From the NCBI GenBank assembly GCA_013399855.1, contig VXAY01003830.1, positions 725,278-789,277 of the forward strand: 64,000 nucleotides of DNA. The letters are read 5' to 3'. The DNA is from Oxyruncus cristatus (taxonomy: Eukaryota; Chordata; Aves; Passeriformes; Cotingidae). The notes under the pieces are model-generated. The model saw only the letters and a list, made by a program, of their open reading frames with translations. It was not told the DNA's origin and did not search any database. Shown here piece by piece: positions 1-11,643 of the stretch. The position numbers and the translations under genes are program-made. The stretch's first letter is position 1, and each line of letters begins with the position of its first letter.

Positions 1-2833
1 TTGGAAATGTCCCAAACCAACCCAACTTCAAAAGGATCCCAGAAGATACATGTTACTTTTATTGCAGTCCATTTCAGTTCTTCTTCTGTATCACTGAAAT
101 GAGTTGTATTTAGCTACGTGCAGCCAGTTCCTTCAAGAGAGAGAGCCTTGGGTGGTTGTATTATCAAACAAACAAACAAAAAAAATTGGCAGAAACTTGC
201 ATTCTTAACATAGCCAAATATTTTGTACCCGAAGTATTGTCCTCCTTCAAAACACTTATACATAGCATAACAAAATTACAGATTCCAAGACCCTTTTCAT
301 TTCAATTTTAATTTAATTTAGAGTTTGCATGCCTAATAGTATTTTTAATACACATTTCTGGAATTTGTGGTTTGAACTTTAGTCTTCTGAAAAATAATAA
401 GTTTTATATAGGCACCATGTGTTTGGATCTAGGCTTATTTTGACTGAAGGAAATGATTTGTCAAGACATTTTCTCTTTAGCATTACCCTGAAAGCTTGTG
501 TTTTCTGATTAATGTTCTTATACTGAGTGTTCTTTCAGTGTGCCCAATCTTCTTCATGAATGATTATTATGAGTTGGTTGTTGCAAGGAAAGACATTAAG
601 AATCACAGAATCACAAAATGTTCTGAATTGAAAGGGACCCACAAAGATCATCAAGTGCAACTCCTGGCCCTGCCCAGGGCCATCCCCCAAAGTCACACCA
701 TGTGCCTGAGAGTATCATCCAAACACTTCTTGCACTCTGTCAGTCTTGGTGCTGTGACCACTTCCTTCGGGAGCCTGTTCCAGTTCCCAACCGCCCTCTG
801 GTCTTTTTTTAATATCTAACCTTAACCCTGACACAACTTCATGCCATAAAGAAATATTCGAGTTCTTTGAATGATCCTTCATTCAAAGTAATTCAGAAGA
901 TTTGTGAGAGGGAGTGGAGCTCTTTGCTCTGGTGACAGGGTTCAGAAGAACAAGAGCCATGAAAAGGAAAAAAAATAGTATACTGTATTACCTGAAAATG
1001 CTGTAGTAGAATGCTTTGTCAACTTTTATCCTCATCATCTTTGTGAGCAGTTATTTCTTTAACTTTGCATCAGTGCCTTCAGCGATTATGGCATGAAATA
1101 CTTTAGTATTTCATCAAGTAATAGTTCTGTTTGCCCTGATTTGTAAGTGAATATTTAGGTCTTACACTCCACATGGTGTTTGTTCATTTGAGGCTGACAG
1201 TATGTCAAGTGCAGATAGTAAGAAGTGAGAAGTCTGATGTGGGAAAGCGCATAAAGAAAGTCTTTGTAAGCTCTGGTATGTCCATTTAATTGGTCTCTTG
1301 GTCTAAATGCAAAGTTGCTCAGTCTTGCACTGCAGTTGCAGGGCACCCCGCAAACGTGGTATATGTGCTGTCTGTGCCAGCAGCTCAGTGAAGATGGCTG
1401 ATGAACTGGGTGCAAGTAAGAGAATAAACACGCATCACGCAAATACTCAGTTCACTAATAAGTCTATCTAAGGCTTTTTGTACTGGTTTCAAACTCCCAG
1501 GAATTCAAGAGCTCCTTGCCTGGGGAGCAGCATCGAACAGGGAGTCCTATGTAGTCAAAGTCAGCTAGCCTGGAGAGAGAGCGTGACATCTCTCCGTGCT
1601 GGCTTCAAAGGGAAGAGTCTTTGCTGAAGGTTGCCAGGCAGAAAGCCTGACAGACCTATAGGATGAAAAACTGCCTAAAGGCTAAATATAGGAAAGCCAA
1701 AATAAAGAAAAGAAGGAGAGCTGTACCCTCAGGAGCTGGAGCCACAAGGATCAAAGGTATCTGCTGTGGTGGTGACAGGAAAGGAACCGCACTGCACCCA
1801 AACACAGGCTGATGGCCACTTTCATTCTGTCAAATGAATGCTGTTAAAAACCTAAGCTCATGGAGGGACAGGATGTGGAGATCTAAAAAGAAATTAGACT
1901 GTTCTGTTACTTTCAGAGGCAAACATTTGGGTGATGTGACAAGAGCAATTGCATGGGCTCTGTTGAAATCACTCCCAAAGAGTGGAGCAAGGCATTGTCA
2001 GGGCAACATGTTTTCTCAAGAAAGAAAGAGTTTGCTGGGAAGCAGCAAAGTCATCGAACTTCTAGAAGTGGTTAAGAGAAAACTGATGTAAAGCATCACC
2101 TTCACATTTAAAATTAAAATGCAGTTTTATAAAGTCTTAACTGAAGTGGAACGTTTGTGCCATTTTAAAGGTAAACGGGGAAAAAATGAAAAAAGTATTT
2201 TCTTTGAGGTAAAGTTTTTCTATATTAGTTACGAGGCAGTCGTACAAGTATTGAAAATCTGAAATGAAACAAGCTAGAAACTGATTTTATACTGTAATGG
2301 ATCTGATTTATTTTTATTGGATCAACTGTAAAAAATTATTCGCTGCACCGGTGAAAACACGTTGCATAAGTTTTTTTCCCTTGCTGACCTCAGCCTGGGA
2401 TTCTAGCATGTTTAGGCTGGACTCCTTGCTTCTACTGGGTAGTAATTTACCCCTCATTCCTTAAAGCCCCATGCATACATGTATCCAAAATATACACGTA
2501 CCACCCAAGTACTCTCCTCCCACTCTGGGAAAGAGAGGAAAGTAAAGTAGAAGGAATGGAGGGAGAAGCCCTCAGACTCCATAAGAAACTCCCCTAGGTT
2601 TCAGTGGAATCCATGGAGACTTTATTTCCCTGGAAACAGTTAATTAGCTTTAACTGGGCGTCATCCCCACTGATTTCCCTCTCAGCTGCTACAGAAACCA
2701 GCATTCCATGAATATTTCTTTCTGAGCTTCCTCTTTGGTCTTCCCCTAGCAGCTCAGGCAGCCAGTCACTGACAGTCTATAGGTTTCGACCCGGGTGGAG
2801 CAACTACAAATAATGATTTCCTTAATTTTACAG
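1..2833 (+). other. SCFD2: SCFD2 intron (partial)
   Basis: This stretch lies upstream of the penultimate SCFD2 coding exon and is read as intron, because the exon at 2834 opens with a splice acceptor. No further SCFD2 exon was recognised here. It contains one CR1 fragment (about 600-846) and a short AAAC repeat near 166-183. The other open frames, such as 1834-2091, show no family resemblance. Confidence 0.7.
600..846 (-). mobile_element. CR1 LINE fragment, 3' end
   Basis: The plus strand begins with AATCACAGAATCACAAAATG and continues with diverged CR1 3'-end text (reverse complement), including GGGACCCACAAAGATCATCA, then the segment running through CCTGAGAG and ATATCTAACC. This is the usual 5'-truncated CR1 form in birds. 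It is strongly diverged, so it is old. It lies in the SCFD2 intron. Confidence 0.8.
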
Positions 2834-2953
2834 GTGAATCGCCCTCACCCTGGTGATCATCCTCTTCTGATCATCTTTATGGTTGGTGGAGTGTCAGTCT
2901 CTGAGGTCAAAATGGTGAAGGATTTGGTAGCAACACGCAAACCTGGTACCCAG
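2834..2953 (+). CDS. SCFD2: SCFD2 penultimate coding exon
   Basis: This exon is 120 bases and symmetric in phase 0. It is preceded by a pyrimidine-rich tract ending in TTTTACAG and followed by the donor GTAAAA. Its peptide starts VNRPHPGDHP and ends KPGTQ. The GGVSVSEVKMVKDL core is the recognisable family signature. Confidence 0.93.
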
Positions 2954-5900
2954 GTAAAAAATAGGTCTAAACATACAGTTCTTATCTAAATGGAACATAG
3001 GAAAATTCATCAAATCATGTTCCTTATAACACTGGTACCAAACCTTCAGAAAGCCACTGCCACGTGGACAGAAATGATGTTAGGGTTTTGCTGTGAAACA
3101 TCTGTAGACAACAAGTGTGCGGACACCAATCGTCTGGTTTTTTGCATGCTATAGGAAGCAACAACAGTTCAGACTCAGGCTGGAAAGTTCAGAACAGACT
3201 GACATTAATTCGAAGGAGCTTTCATCATGTCTCAAAAGATTAGTTTCTTTGTGTTATTTATAAACAGAAACATTTGCTGTTCTGAAAGGCTACAGGTTCC
3301 CTGGCATAGTGCAGGGATACTCAGAAGGAGTCTGGCTACCACCTGACTTATCTGTGGTGATCCTGCAGGCAAGCCAATTAATATTGCTGAGGAGCAAGAT
3401 AAATTAGCCTGGATACAGCTGTACTGTTTCTGTGTCTGGCCAGGTATCCGTGATAGATACCCGACCACTAGAATTTAAGTAACCTAAAGCAGGTGATGTG
3501 GAGAAAGCCCCCAAGACTCTGCATCCCTTGAATGTGCTGTTGGACTCCTGGAAGGAGGATGGCTCCCACAGTGAAGCTTTGTTAGCATCCATGTGGCTGG
3601 TCTTTGCCTTGTCCACTCTCTGGCAGCAGAACTTGACTGCAGTATCTGTCATCTGAATGGAAAAGGGAGGGAGGAGGAGAATGGATGAGCTCTGGTGGCA
3701 CCATTAATTTTGGAGGACCGCTCAGATGTCTGTTGAGTACTGCAGATAAAAAGATATAAAAACTCCGAAGTACTGTGTAACCAGATGCATCATAAACATA
3801 ACTCTAGTTTCCTGGGTGGCTTGTGAACATCTTATTTTCAATTCCTGTGGAATGTAGTTTTGATTAGAGAGAAATCAGTAGCAAAATGGAGCCAACCAAA
3901 GGCAGAGCAGCCCCTCAGTTTGACATGCGTGTTCCATGTTTCAGTTATCTTTGCAAACCAGTCTCAGGCAGTATTTTGTAAGATGGAGTACCATTTTTAG
4001 CTATGTTTTTTTGATGTGATAACACATTTCTCCCCCTTTAGCCTATTGCTAATCTCCTCAAAACACTGAATTAAATTCTTTTCCCTCTTGGAGAGGGATT
4101 GAGTTGTGACACACTGATGGACAAGTTAATCCACACACAAAATGTATTAAGACACCCTGGAAGATAAACAGAGGGTTAACATCTGAGTTGGTTGAGAACT
4201 ATGCAGGGGATTTTCAGCTGGCTTTCTGAAGGGACTTAAGGCTTGACAGTGGTGACATTGGATCTGGTGTTGCTTTGCTTTGGCTTAACCCTGGCAGCAG
4301 GTCACCCTCAGAGGCAGATTCCTAAAGCATTTTAAGCTTTTTACTGCATCTTGCCCTTTGTGCAAATGTGCTGTGTTAGAGGTGAAAGGACTTTGGGGGA
4401 GAGGCAGGAGGAGGAAGAGAAAGAAGAAAAGAAGCAGTTGTGCAAGTCTCTCACATAAAAAAAGTTTGTAAGTTTGTTGGATTTACCTGGATTTCTGCAC
4501 TATAGCTGTGAATATGCACCACCTGTTTAGGATTATTCTCTTTTCAAGAAGCCAGGCATTTATCTAACTTGAGCCAGGGTTTAACAGAGGTTTTTTGTCT
4601 TGTTCGGGCAATCAGGTTCAGGCATCAGGGGAGCACTGGCCTTCCAAGTCCCTTCTAGTCAAACAAAGCACTAACATTTTTACTTATATTGGCTCTTGGA
4701 AAAATGGAGAATTGTGTGAGTGCAAAAATCAAGGAAAGTAACTGAATAAAAACTGCCAAGGTGCACTGATTACTTCAGCAATTGTTTGGAATTGAGGCCA
4801 CTGACATTTATATGTGGAAAAGGACACATGTTTCCATCCACAGAACGGCTCTGCATCTGAATATGAAAGACATTTTTATTTCCCATGGAGAAGCACAAAG
4901 GAATACAGTGTTTCCTACGCATTGTTTGGTTTTGGATGGTGGTAAAATAGCTCCCCATACCTAGTGAGAAGTACCTTACTTTCAAAGGAAGAAATTGCTT
5001 CTCTTTTTCTGCCTTAATCAGGAGAGTAATAAAGAAGAAAGAGCATGAGAGGAAGTTTCACTCTCCCTTCTCCCAGCATGCACAACCATCTATGTGGTTG
5101 TGGCTGAGGCAGGCAGACTATAAACCCCTCCAGATGCAGCAGCAGATGTTAGCTGCATCCTTCCCTGCCCTCTGCTGGGGGGAAGCTGTCCATTGAAGCT
5201 CAGTGGGTCAGGATGGGAGCTCCTGGCTCTTCCACCTTGGCTGCCACCAGGAGGGGTAGCCCTTCAGGTGAAGGATGAAAGACAGGCCTGCTACACAGAA
5301 CAAGGAGGTCTGCAAAGGACTGTCCTGAAGAGAGCTGCCTGGAGAAGAGGCGGACATTAGTTATCTGGGCAATTCCCTTCTTCTCTTTAAAAATGAAAGA
5401 GCAAACATTCACCATTTATCCCCCTCAATGAGCCCTCAGAGATACTGGGGGGAAAGGAGGGAAGTACTGCTGTATTTGGCAGCATCCTTTCTGAGAGTTA
5501 AAGCTGCAGATCTCTTTTTTCTCTCTAGGCTTGCTTTTAGTTGCACCAATCCCCTCAGGGTTCAGTGGTAGGACTCCAAGAAGAAATTGCTTTTATCTGT
5601 CAGTGGCTATTGTTGATGTTTGGCTTGTACACTCAAAAAAACTCTGGTAACGTGTCACTTCATGCTTTTCAGAGTTAAGCTGCATGATAACAAGATGAGC
5701 ACATACTGTGCTATAGTCTGATTCTCATGTAATTTAAGTAAGACAGTGTCAGCATTTGGCATCTGCAAGTTACAGAGAGTTTTTCAGGCTTAGAAAGGAA
5801 GAGATAATCAGTGTCAATTTGCTGCAGATTGTGTGGGAGGACAAGGGAAGAGGAGAAGTGAGGGGAAGACTATCACCAGTACAGAAGTGATCCTTTCAGT

Positions 5901-6980
5901 ATCTGAAGTGAAAGGTTGAAAGAAATAACAGTAAAAAAAGTTGAAATGCAGCATTACCACAGACTTAAGCCATGTGATGCACAGCACAAGTGCTTTGTTA
6001 ACTACTACAGTAGACGGACACACAGACATACTCCATTGTTGATGTTTGTTCTTCCTGTTCTTGGATTTGCACTGAAGAAGCAAATGCATTTTCAAGTAGG
6101 CTAGTATGATTAAATCTGCCCCTACATCCCTGCCTGCAGCCCTGACCCTATGGACTGTAAGAGCAGTGTCCTATGACTTCGACGCAGCAAGAGCGTATGC
6201 ACTCGCTCCTTGCCGATAGCTTTGCCCTGCAGAGAAGCCTTCACACTAGCAACTATATACTCATTTACATTTAAGGGAAACAGATACCTGCATCTAGCAG
6301 GTTGCATATCATGGTTGTAGTGAGCAATGGCTTCTTTCATCAGTCCCATCTGTTATTAAAAACTGGAAGAAACAAAAGCAATAGCGTCTGACAATACTCG
6401 GGGTTGAGCCTGATACACAGAACAGCATGTGCCTGATCCGAAGAGACATTTCTGAACAGGGACTGTGGCTCCCTGCAGCAGGCCCGCAGCATTTCTGTGG
6501 TGCTTATCTTACCTTCAACTGAGAAAGAACAGGTATCACTCAGATATGTGCTAAAGGAGAGGAAACCACTGTTTCATCAGCTGGTGCCTCACAGCAAACG
6601 CAACGGCAGTCACAACAAATCACTGGATAAGATGTGGGTAGAAAGGTGTCAAAGCACACATTCATTAAGAGTACAATGCTACCAGTCATTATGCTCCTTA
6701 AAATGATTTAACTACAGTTATTAGAGAGCAGACAGTTTCACTGGACAAGTTGTATTGCCCTGTCAGTAAACACCAGAAACACAGAGCCTGTCTGGAGCTG
6801 GGTGAAGCAAACAGTTCATATCCATGGCTCATTAGCACTGTCTCAATCCCCTTCAGTCTGACTTGTTTCTTGTTTCCCTTCTTTCAGGTAATCATGCTCT
6901 CCTCTGCACTCCTGACACCACATAGTGCTGTCGAGTTGTTGTTTGCCCCAGACCGTCTCCAGCCTGACACTGATATCTGA
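2834..6980 (+). CDS. SCFD2: SCFD2, C-terminal end (two last coding exons, partial gene)
   Basis: SCFD2 (Sec1 family domain containing 2) belongs to the Sec1/Munc18-like family linked to SNARE-dependent vesicle traffic; its exact role is poorly defined. Two exons are seen: 2834-2953 (40 codons, phase 0 at both ends) and 6888-6980 (30 codons plus TGA). The first encodes a Sec1-type core strand and helix: PLLIIFMVGGVSVSEVKMVK, then DLVATRKPGTQ. The second gives VIMLSSALLTP and ends LLFAPDRLQPDTDI. Both agree with the recalled C-terminus of vertebrate SCFD2. Acceptors are tttacag and ctttcag; the donor is CAG/gtaaaa. All upstream exons, coding several hundred residues, lie left of the window. The gene converges on RASL11B, as in mammals. 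Confidence 0.93.
2954..6887 (+). other. SCFD2: SCFD2 last intron
   Basis: This 3.9-kb intron runs from the GTAAAA donor to the CTTTCAG acceptor. No other coding exon, RNA gene or clear repeat was recognised inside. A purine-rich run lies near 4400-4440. Confidence 0.85.
6888..6980 (+). CDS. SCFD2: SCFD2 terminal coding exon
   Basis: The exon begins after TTTCCCTTCTTTCAG and reads VIMLSSALLTPHSAVELLFA, then PDRLQPDTDI and a TGA stop. The phase matches the preceding exon exactly. Confidence 0.93.
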   Translation, partial: VIMLSSALLTPHSAVELLFAPDRLQPDTDI

Positions 6981-7186
6981 CAGGGGAGGATCTGTGGAGA
7001 AGACATCAAATCACCGGTCTGTCACTCTTCTCAGTAGCCCTCCAAAAACTGATGTGTCACCTGCTGCAGATACAGCTCCAGGTGAAGCAGCTGGGTATCA
7101 GGCTGCAAGGGAACATGTGCAGCTTATGGGCAGCTCTTCAAAATGGTCCAGTTGTCCAGCAGCAAGTCCCCCCTCCTTAACAATAG

Positions 7187-7210
7187 GATTCAAACTGTGC
7201 AGTTTGAATC
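7187..7210 (+). repeat. Inverted repeat in SCFD2 3'UTR
   Basis: The arms GATTCAAACT and AGTTTGAATC are perfect complements around a four-base loop (GTGC). This would form a 10-bp hairpin in the SCFD2 mRNA. The function is unknown. Confidence 0.7.
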
Positions 7211-8524
7211 ACTCCCAGCCCTATTCGGCGTGGTGAAGGTGATTGTAATAATTCCATAGAAAAGGAGCAGCTGAGGACCAGGTGATGTTGAATTTCCCCT
7301 CCCCAACAAGCAGTACTTTTTTCTCTGAGAATTCCTGATGGTTTTGCTGGGGTTGTGTTTGGTGGGAAATGCTGCTGAGGGCATGAAAGGCTAGCAAAAT
7401 CCACCCTTTGTCATGCTACCGTGCAAAATATGTGTGCCTTATACGATGTGAACTGCCTCTGCTCTTTGTACCTCACTGCAGAGAGATCATGGAACACAGC
7501 CTTGATTTAGCTGGCAGGGCAGCTCCCACTCCAGTGATCCTCTTCTGGCAGGACTGGTAGAGGCAGGGAAGTGGAGAACCAGACTCAAGGGCTGGGTTAC
7601 ACGGCTGCTTCTCTCTCAGCCTTCTGTTTCCTGCTCTAGTTTCTACACCCACAGTCCCATGAGGAAAGACTGTTTCTGATGGCACACATATCTAGATTTA
7701 CGCAGGAGGGCATATGGGCTGTGTTGTTTTGATGATAACCCTGTAAGAATCCTCCCCTCACATGTATTTAAAAAAAAAGAGGACAAAAAAAAGGCATGGT
7801 CCCATTTTAAAGAGGCCACAGCACAGATCCATTCTCGAGCTAGGTTTCTGAACAGCATGATTAGAGAACTGCTTTTATTTTATGATCACGAAAGAGCTGC
7901 AGTCAAATTCAGTTATGTAATTTTTCTTCATAAAACTTTGCTACAATCTGTGATAAAAAAGCAGCAGCCAATAGAATTGTAGTTGCATATAGACCGAGAT
8001 TTCCAAATTGCAGCATAAAATGGTGGAGCTCTAAAGCTGCATCCTCTTTTTTCATTTAAGGAATACTACGACTACAGCTTACAATGAGATGAGAATGTGA
8101 AATTATAAGTGGCATTCACTCTATCATAGCATTCTTTATTATGCCAAAGAATAGTTTAAATGGGAAGTAAATTTTTTTACATTTTGTTCACTAGCTAGCA
8201 TTAGTTCTCCTAAATGTTTATAATGGTCTTCAGAAAAGGGTGCATTTTGGTTTAAGTTCAGTTTTGAGTGGCTGGAAGGAAACAATGGACCAATTATAAA
8301 GCATGGACAATGTCGCCTCTATGGAGGAGAAATTTATAAGAATGACTATAGAATGGAACTTTGTGCTATAAAAAATGAGAAATGTTATGTGATTGCAATA
8401 TTAAAATCTCAAGGAATAGTTTGAACAAAGCAACTGGAAAGCAAACAGCCAGTCTCTTGGTTTCTTTTCTGTCATTCTGTACTGTTTAATCTTAGAATAT
8501 GGTTGTTTTGCAAATTCTGTAATC

Positions 8525-8530
8525 AATAAA
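8525..8530 (+). terminator. SCFD2: SCFD2 poly(A) signal AATAAA
   Basis: AATAAA lies in AATCAATAAAGCAATG, followed by a T-rich stretch and pyrimidine tract. It is the first canonical signal after the SCFD2 stop codon. Confidence 0.65.
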
Positions 8531-8550
8531 GCAATGCTTTTACAATGTCA

Positions 8551-11175
8551 AACCTGATCCATCTTCTCCTTTTCTCCTAGTATGCAGAGCTACACATGCC
8601 AGAACTGCATATTCCTGCATCCCATTTGCATTATTTTATTGCCCCTAGGAATCTAGGCCCTCTGTCTTGGGAGGTGTCCTAGAATGTTTTCCACGCTCTG
8701 CTCACAGAAAGGCTCTGTAGGAGAAAGGCTCGCCTACATCCAGTGGCCATTGCTGGCCAGTGAGCTCAGGTACTCACACCTCTGAGGCTGCCAGTTGTGG
8801 TCTCCACTCCCTCACCTCTCTTTCACCTGACTTGTTTCTCAGGTCTCTGACTTGGCCATCTAAAGAGGTACTGTATTGAGAAGGCAGGAGGTGAGTCTAA
8901 GCAGACACTGGTGATCTTGCACTTCCTGTGGGTCAAGTAGCACCCCTGACTGAAGCAAAAACTTGTTTTCCAGGCCCACACACACACTCTGGAGGAATCT
9001 TCTCAGCCCGTGGGGTCACAGCTATGGCAATTGATACTGGAACTCATCCACCATCTCATACTCAAGTACTTCTAGACCAAAACTGCACTGGAGTCTTTCC
9101 AGCGGCCCTAGTGTAATAGTAAGCTCTGATTTGTAGGAAATAGCTGTAGCAACTACACATAGCCTGTGCTTAGGGAATAGGTGAGATAAGAGATCTCCCA
9201 GTTTCATGTGGGTAGGAACAGCACAGAAAAGATTTGCTTGGGCAAGTGCAGGACCACAGCAAGGAGTGTCTAAGTCCTCTGCATATGACACCAAGCAATA
9301 CTGAAAAGGTAGGAAGAGAAGCCACCCTTGGCAAATAGGTTTGCTACTGTATTAATAAGCTAAGCGGAATTTCGTGTAAGTTCTGACTAGTAGGGCAAGC
9401 TCAGTTTTGTTTGTAACTCCTGTCCTAAGTGACTTTGGCTCGTAGCTCATCGTTCAAAAAAATTATCATCAGCAGGACCCTGTCAGCTTCCCTGCACCAG
9501 TTATTACAGCTGTGTGCTAACCAGGAGAGCCTGTACAGCAGTCAGCCTCATCCCAGCACAAACATCTCAGTAAAGCTATGTTAAACATAAGGTAGTTGAA
9601 GACTTGCAATTTGATTAAGTTCTTCATTGTGATATAGCTCAACACACTTACCTTTTTTTTTAAGGAGAAAGGGGCAGTCACTTAGAATTTGTGTTCTTCC
9701 AGATTTTGACCTACCTCACACCATTCCTTTCCCAACTGAGAAATGCTGAAGTATTTTTGACAAGGGGAAATGAAGAATCCCATTTTCATTTGAAAGGTCT
9801 CTGCCTTATTCAGTTCCTCTCCTAGAAGAATTTCTTAAAAAGGAAGTCGTAAAGCAGTTGTGAGAGCTATCCCCCTCTTCCCCCGTGGTTTAAGCTAATA
9901 AAGGAACAGCACAAGCAGGAATGGCCACCTTACTGTTTCTGCAATGGATGTTAACTACCTTGAGAAAGCTATTGCTTTATCTCAACATTTCTCTGGTTGT
10001 TACCCATTGTTTCCCACCCACAAACAACACAGGAGGAAATATGCAATTCAAAAATTTAATGTTGAACAAGGCAGTAAGAATGAAAAGTCCACTCCCTAGG
10101 AGGAGTAACTGTACACAAAATAAATAAGTTACAGTTTAAACAAAAGCACAACAGGCTTTTTAAAGTGCATGTGTATAAGGCCCTTAGGCTGTGAACTCCA
10201 TTGACTCAATATTTTTAAAAAAAATCTTTATATAAATCTGCCACATGTTTAAGAATGAAGAAGGTCTGGCTCAGCTCAGAAAAAGCCCCCAGCTTCATTG
10301 CCTGGACCCAGCCATGCTTCACACCTTTTCTGCCTACTGCACACAGGAGAGAGAGAGATGTCTTAGAATGGCATCTGTAATAGACTATCACTCCAACTCC
10401 ACACTCATTCCTCAGAAGCTCCCTGTCGGACCATTTAGTCTGGAGAGTACTTTTTCAGACTGTAAAAGAGTTGTTTTTAATTAGATATCCTTACACCCTG
10501 CAGACAGTTTTGCATACAAAGAATCTGGTCAAGTTGTCAGCAATAGCATGGCTAGTAAAAAAAATAAAGGACCATTGTTTACAGTCTTGATGCTCAATCC
10601 TGTCCACTTGCTTTACACTTATTTTTTACAGAACAATTTCATGTTTGCTTATTTGTTTTGAAATACAGGGGGGAGGGAAACAGTTCTATCACGCGATAAA
10701 ATTAAACACATATCATGCTGTGTCCTTAATTCATGTGAGAACGAGACTCAAGTGATTACTTCTGAACAGTGACCTAAAGTTCAGGGTGTTTCCCTGCTCA
10801 AGTACAAGTTGAGTTACAGCTAAAAGGTTGCTTCTGCACAAATGAAAGCCAAATCTGTGCAACTGGGGTAAAGACAAACAGTTTCATTTACTGAAAAGTT
10901 CATTTTCCAAATGAAAATACCTGTTCTGCAAGTCACATCCTAGAACTATTTTTCAAGAGTTCTTGTGGTTTTGGGTTTTTTGGTTTTTTTTTTCCCCTTT
11001 TCCAATCTGACATTGTTCCTTTTTTAAGCAACTGCTTAGAGACTTCTACAGCCATGTAAAAGGCTACTCAAACTATCCTCCTTCTTTCACATGCCTTGGA
11101 CTCTAGATGTGCCAGTGTTAAATACCCCAGGTTTCAATCTCAGGCAAAATGTCAGGTAGACCAAGGGCACTGCTG
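8551..11175 (-). other. SCFD2-RASL11B convergent interval, including RASL11B 3'UTR
   Basis: This region lies between the convergent 3' ends. The RASL11B 3'UTR must occupy its right part. On the minus strand the candidate poly(A) signals are ATTAAA at 10481-10476 and 10060-10055; the first canonical AATAAA is at 8640-8635. The true end cannot be fixed by reading. No coding exon or clear repeat was recognised. Confidence 0.5.
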
Positions 11176-11643
11176 TCAAACAGAAGTGACAGTCCTCACT
11201 TTGGCAGACAGAGCTTGCTTAAACCTTCTTTTCAGATCCTGCATATTGGGTGATTTTGGCCGTGGAATAAGAGAGGTTCTCCTCCTCTCAGGGGTGCTGG
11301 TTATTTGCTGTTTACTGACTTCTTTACAGAGCAGATGGAAGGCATTGAAGACATTGTTATAGTTTTCACTGACAGATACTTCATAGAAAGTACAGCCCAG
11401 CATATTGGCCAGCTGAAGTCCCTGCTGAGGCTCCACCTCTTTGATATGCAAGAGATCAGCTTTGTTTGCAACGATGACAACAGGGACCGTGTTCCCTGGA
11501 TGCAGCTGTCGAACGTGATGGTAAAGGTGACTGAGTAGCTCAAAGCTCTTGTAGTCTGTGATGGAGAAGACAATCACTAGGGCATCTGCCCAGCGAATGC
11601 ATCTGTTCAGCTGCTCATTACAATCCAGACTGTGCTCGTGGAC
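11176..11643 (-). CDS. RASL11B: RASL11B coding exon 4 (terminal)
   Basis: The exon follows the acceptor ATTTTTTAG and starts [12 protein letters not shown]. It carries the NKAD motif and the conserved basic C-terminus with [20 protein letters not shown]. There is no CaaX box, as expected for this family. The stop codon is at 11178-11176. Confidence 0.96.
   Translation of the reverse strand, partial: VHEHSLDCNEQLNRCIRWADALVIVFSITDYKSFELLSHLYHHVRQLHPGNTVPVVIVANKADLLHIKEVEPQQGLQLANMLGCTFYEVSVSENYNNVFNAFHLLCKEVSKQQITSTPERRRTSLIPRPKSPNMQDLKRRFKQALSAKVRTVTSV

Larger units (their letters stand above)
6981..8550 (+). other. SCFD2: SCFD2 3'UTR
   Basis: The region after the stop codon contains no AATAAA until 8525-8530, so the simplest 3'UTR is about 1.57 kb. 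It carries a perfect 10-bp hairpin at 7187-7210. An earlier ATTAAA near 8400 could give a slightly shorter form. Confidence 0.65.

Noticed and set aside
1834..2091. Possible earlier SCFD2 exon
   Set aside because: The peptide (MNAVKNLSSWRDRM...) does not resemble the Sec1 family, and the frame is not bounded by convincing splice sites.
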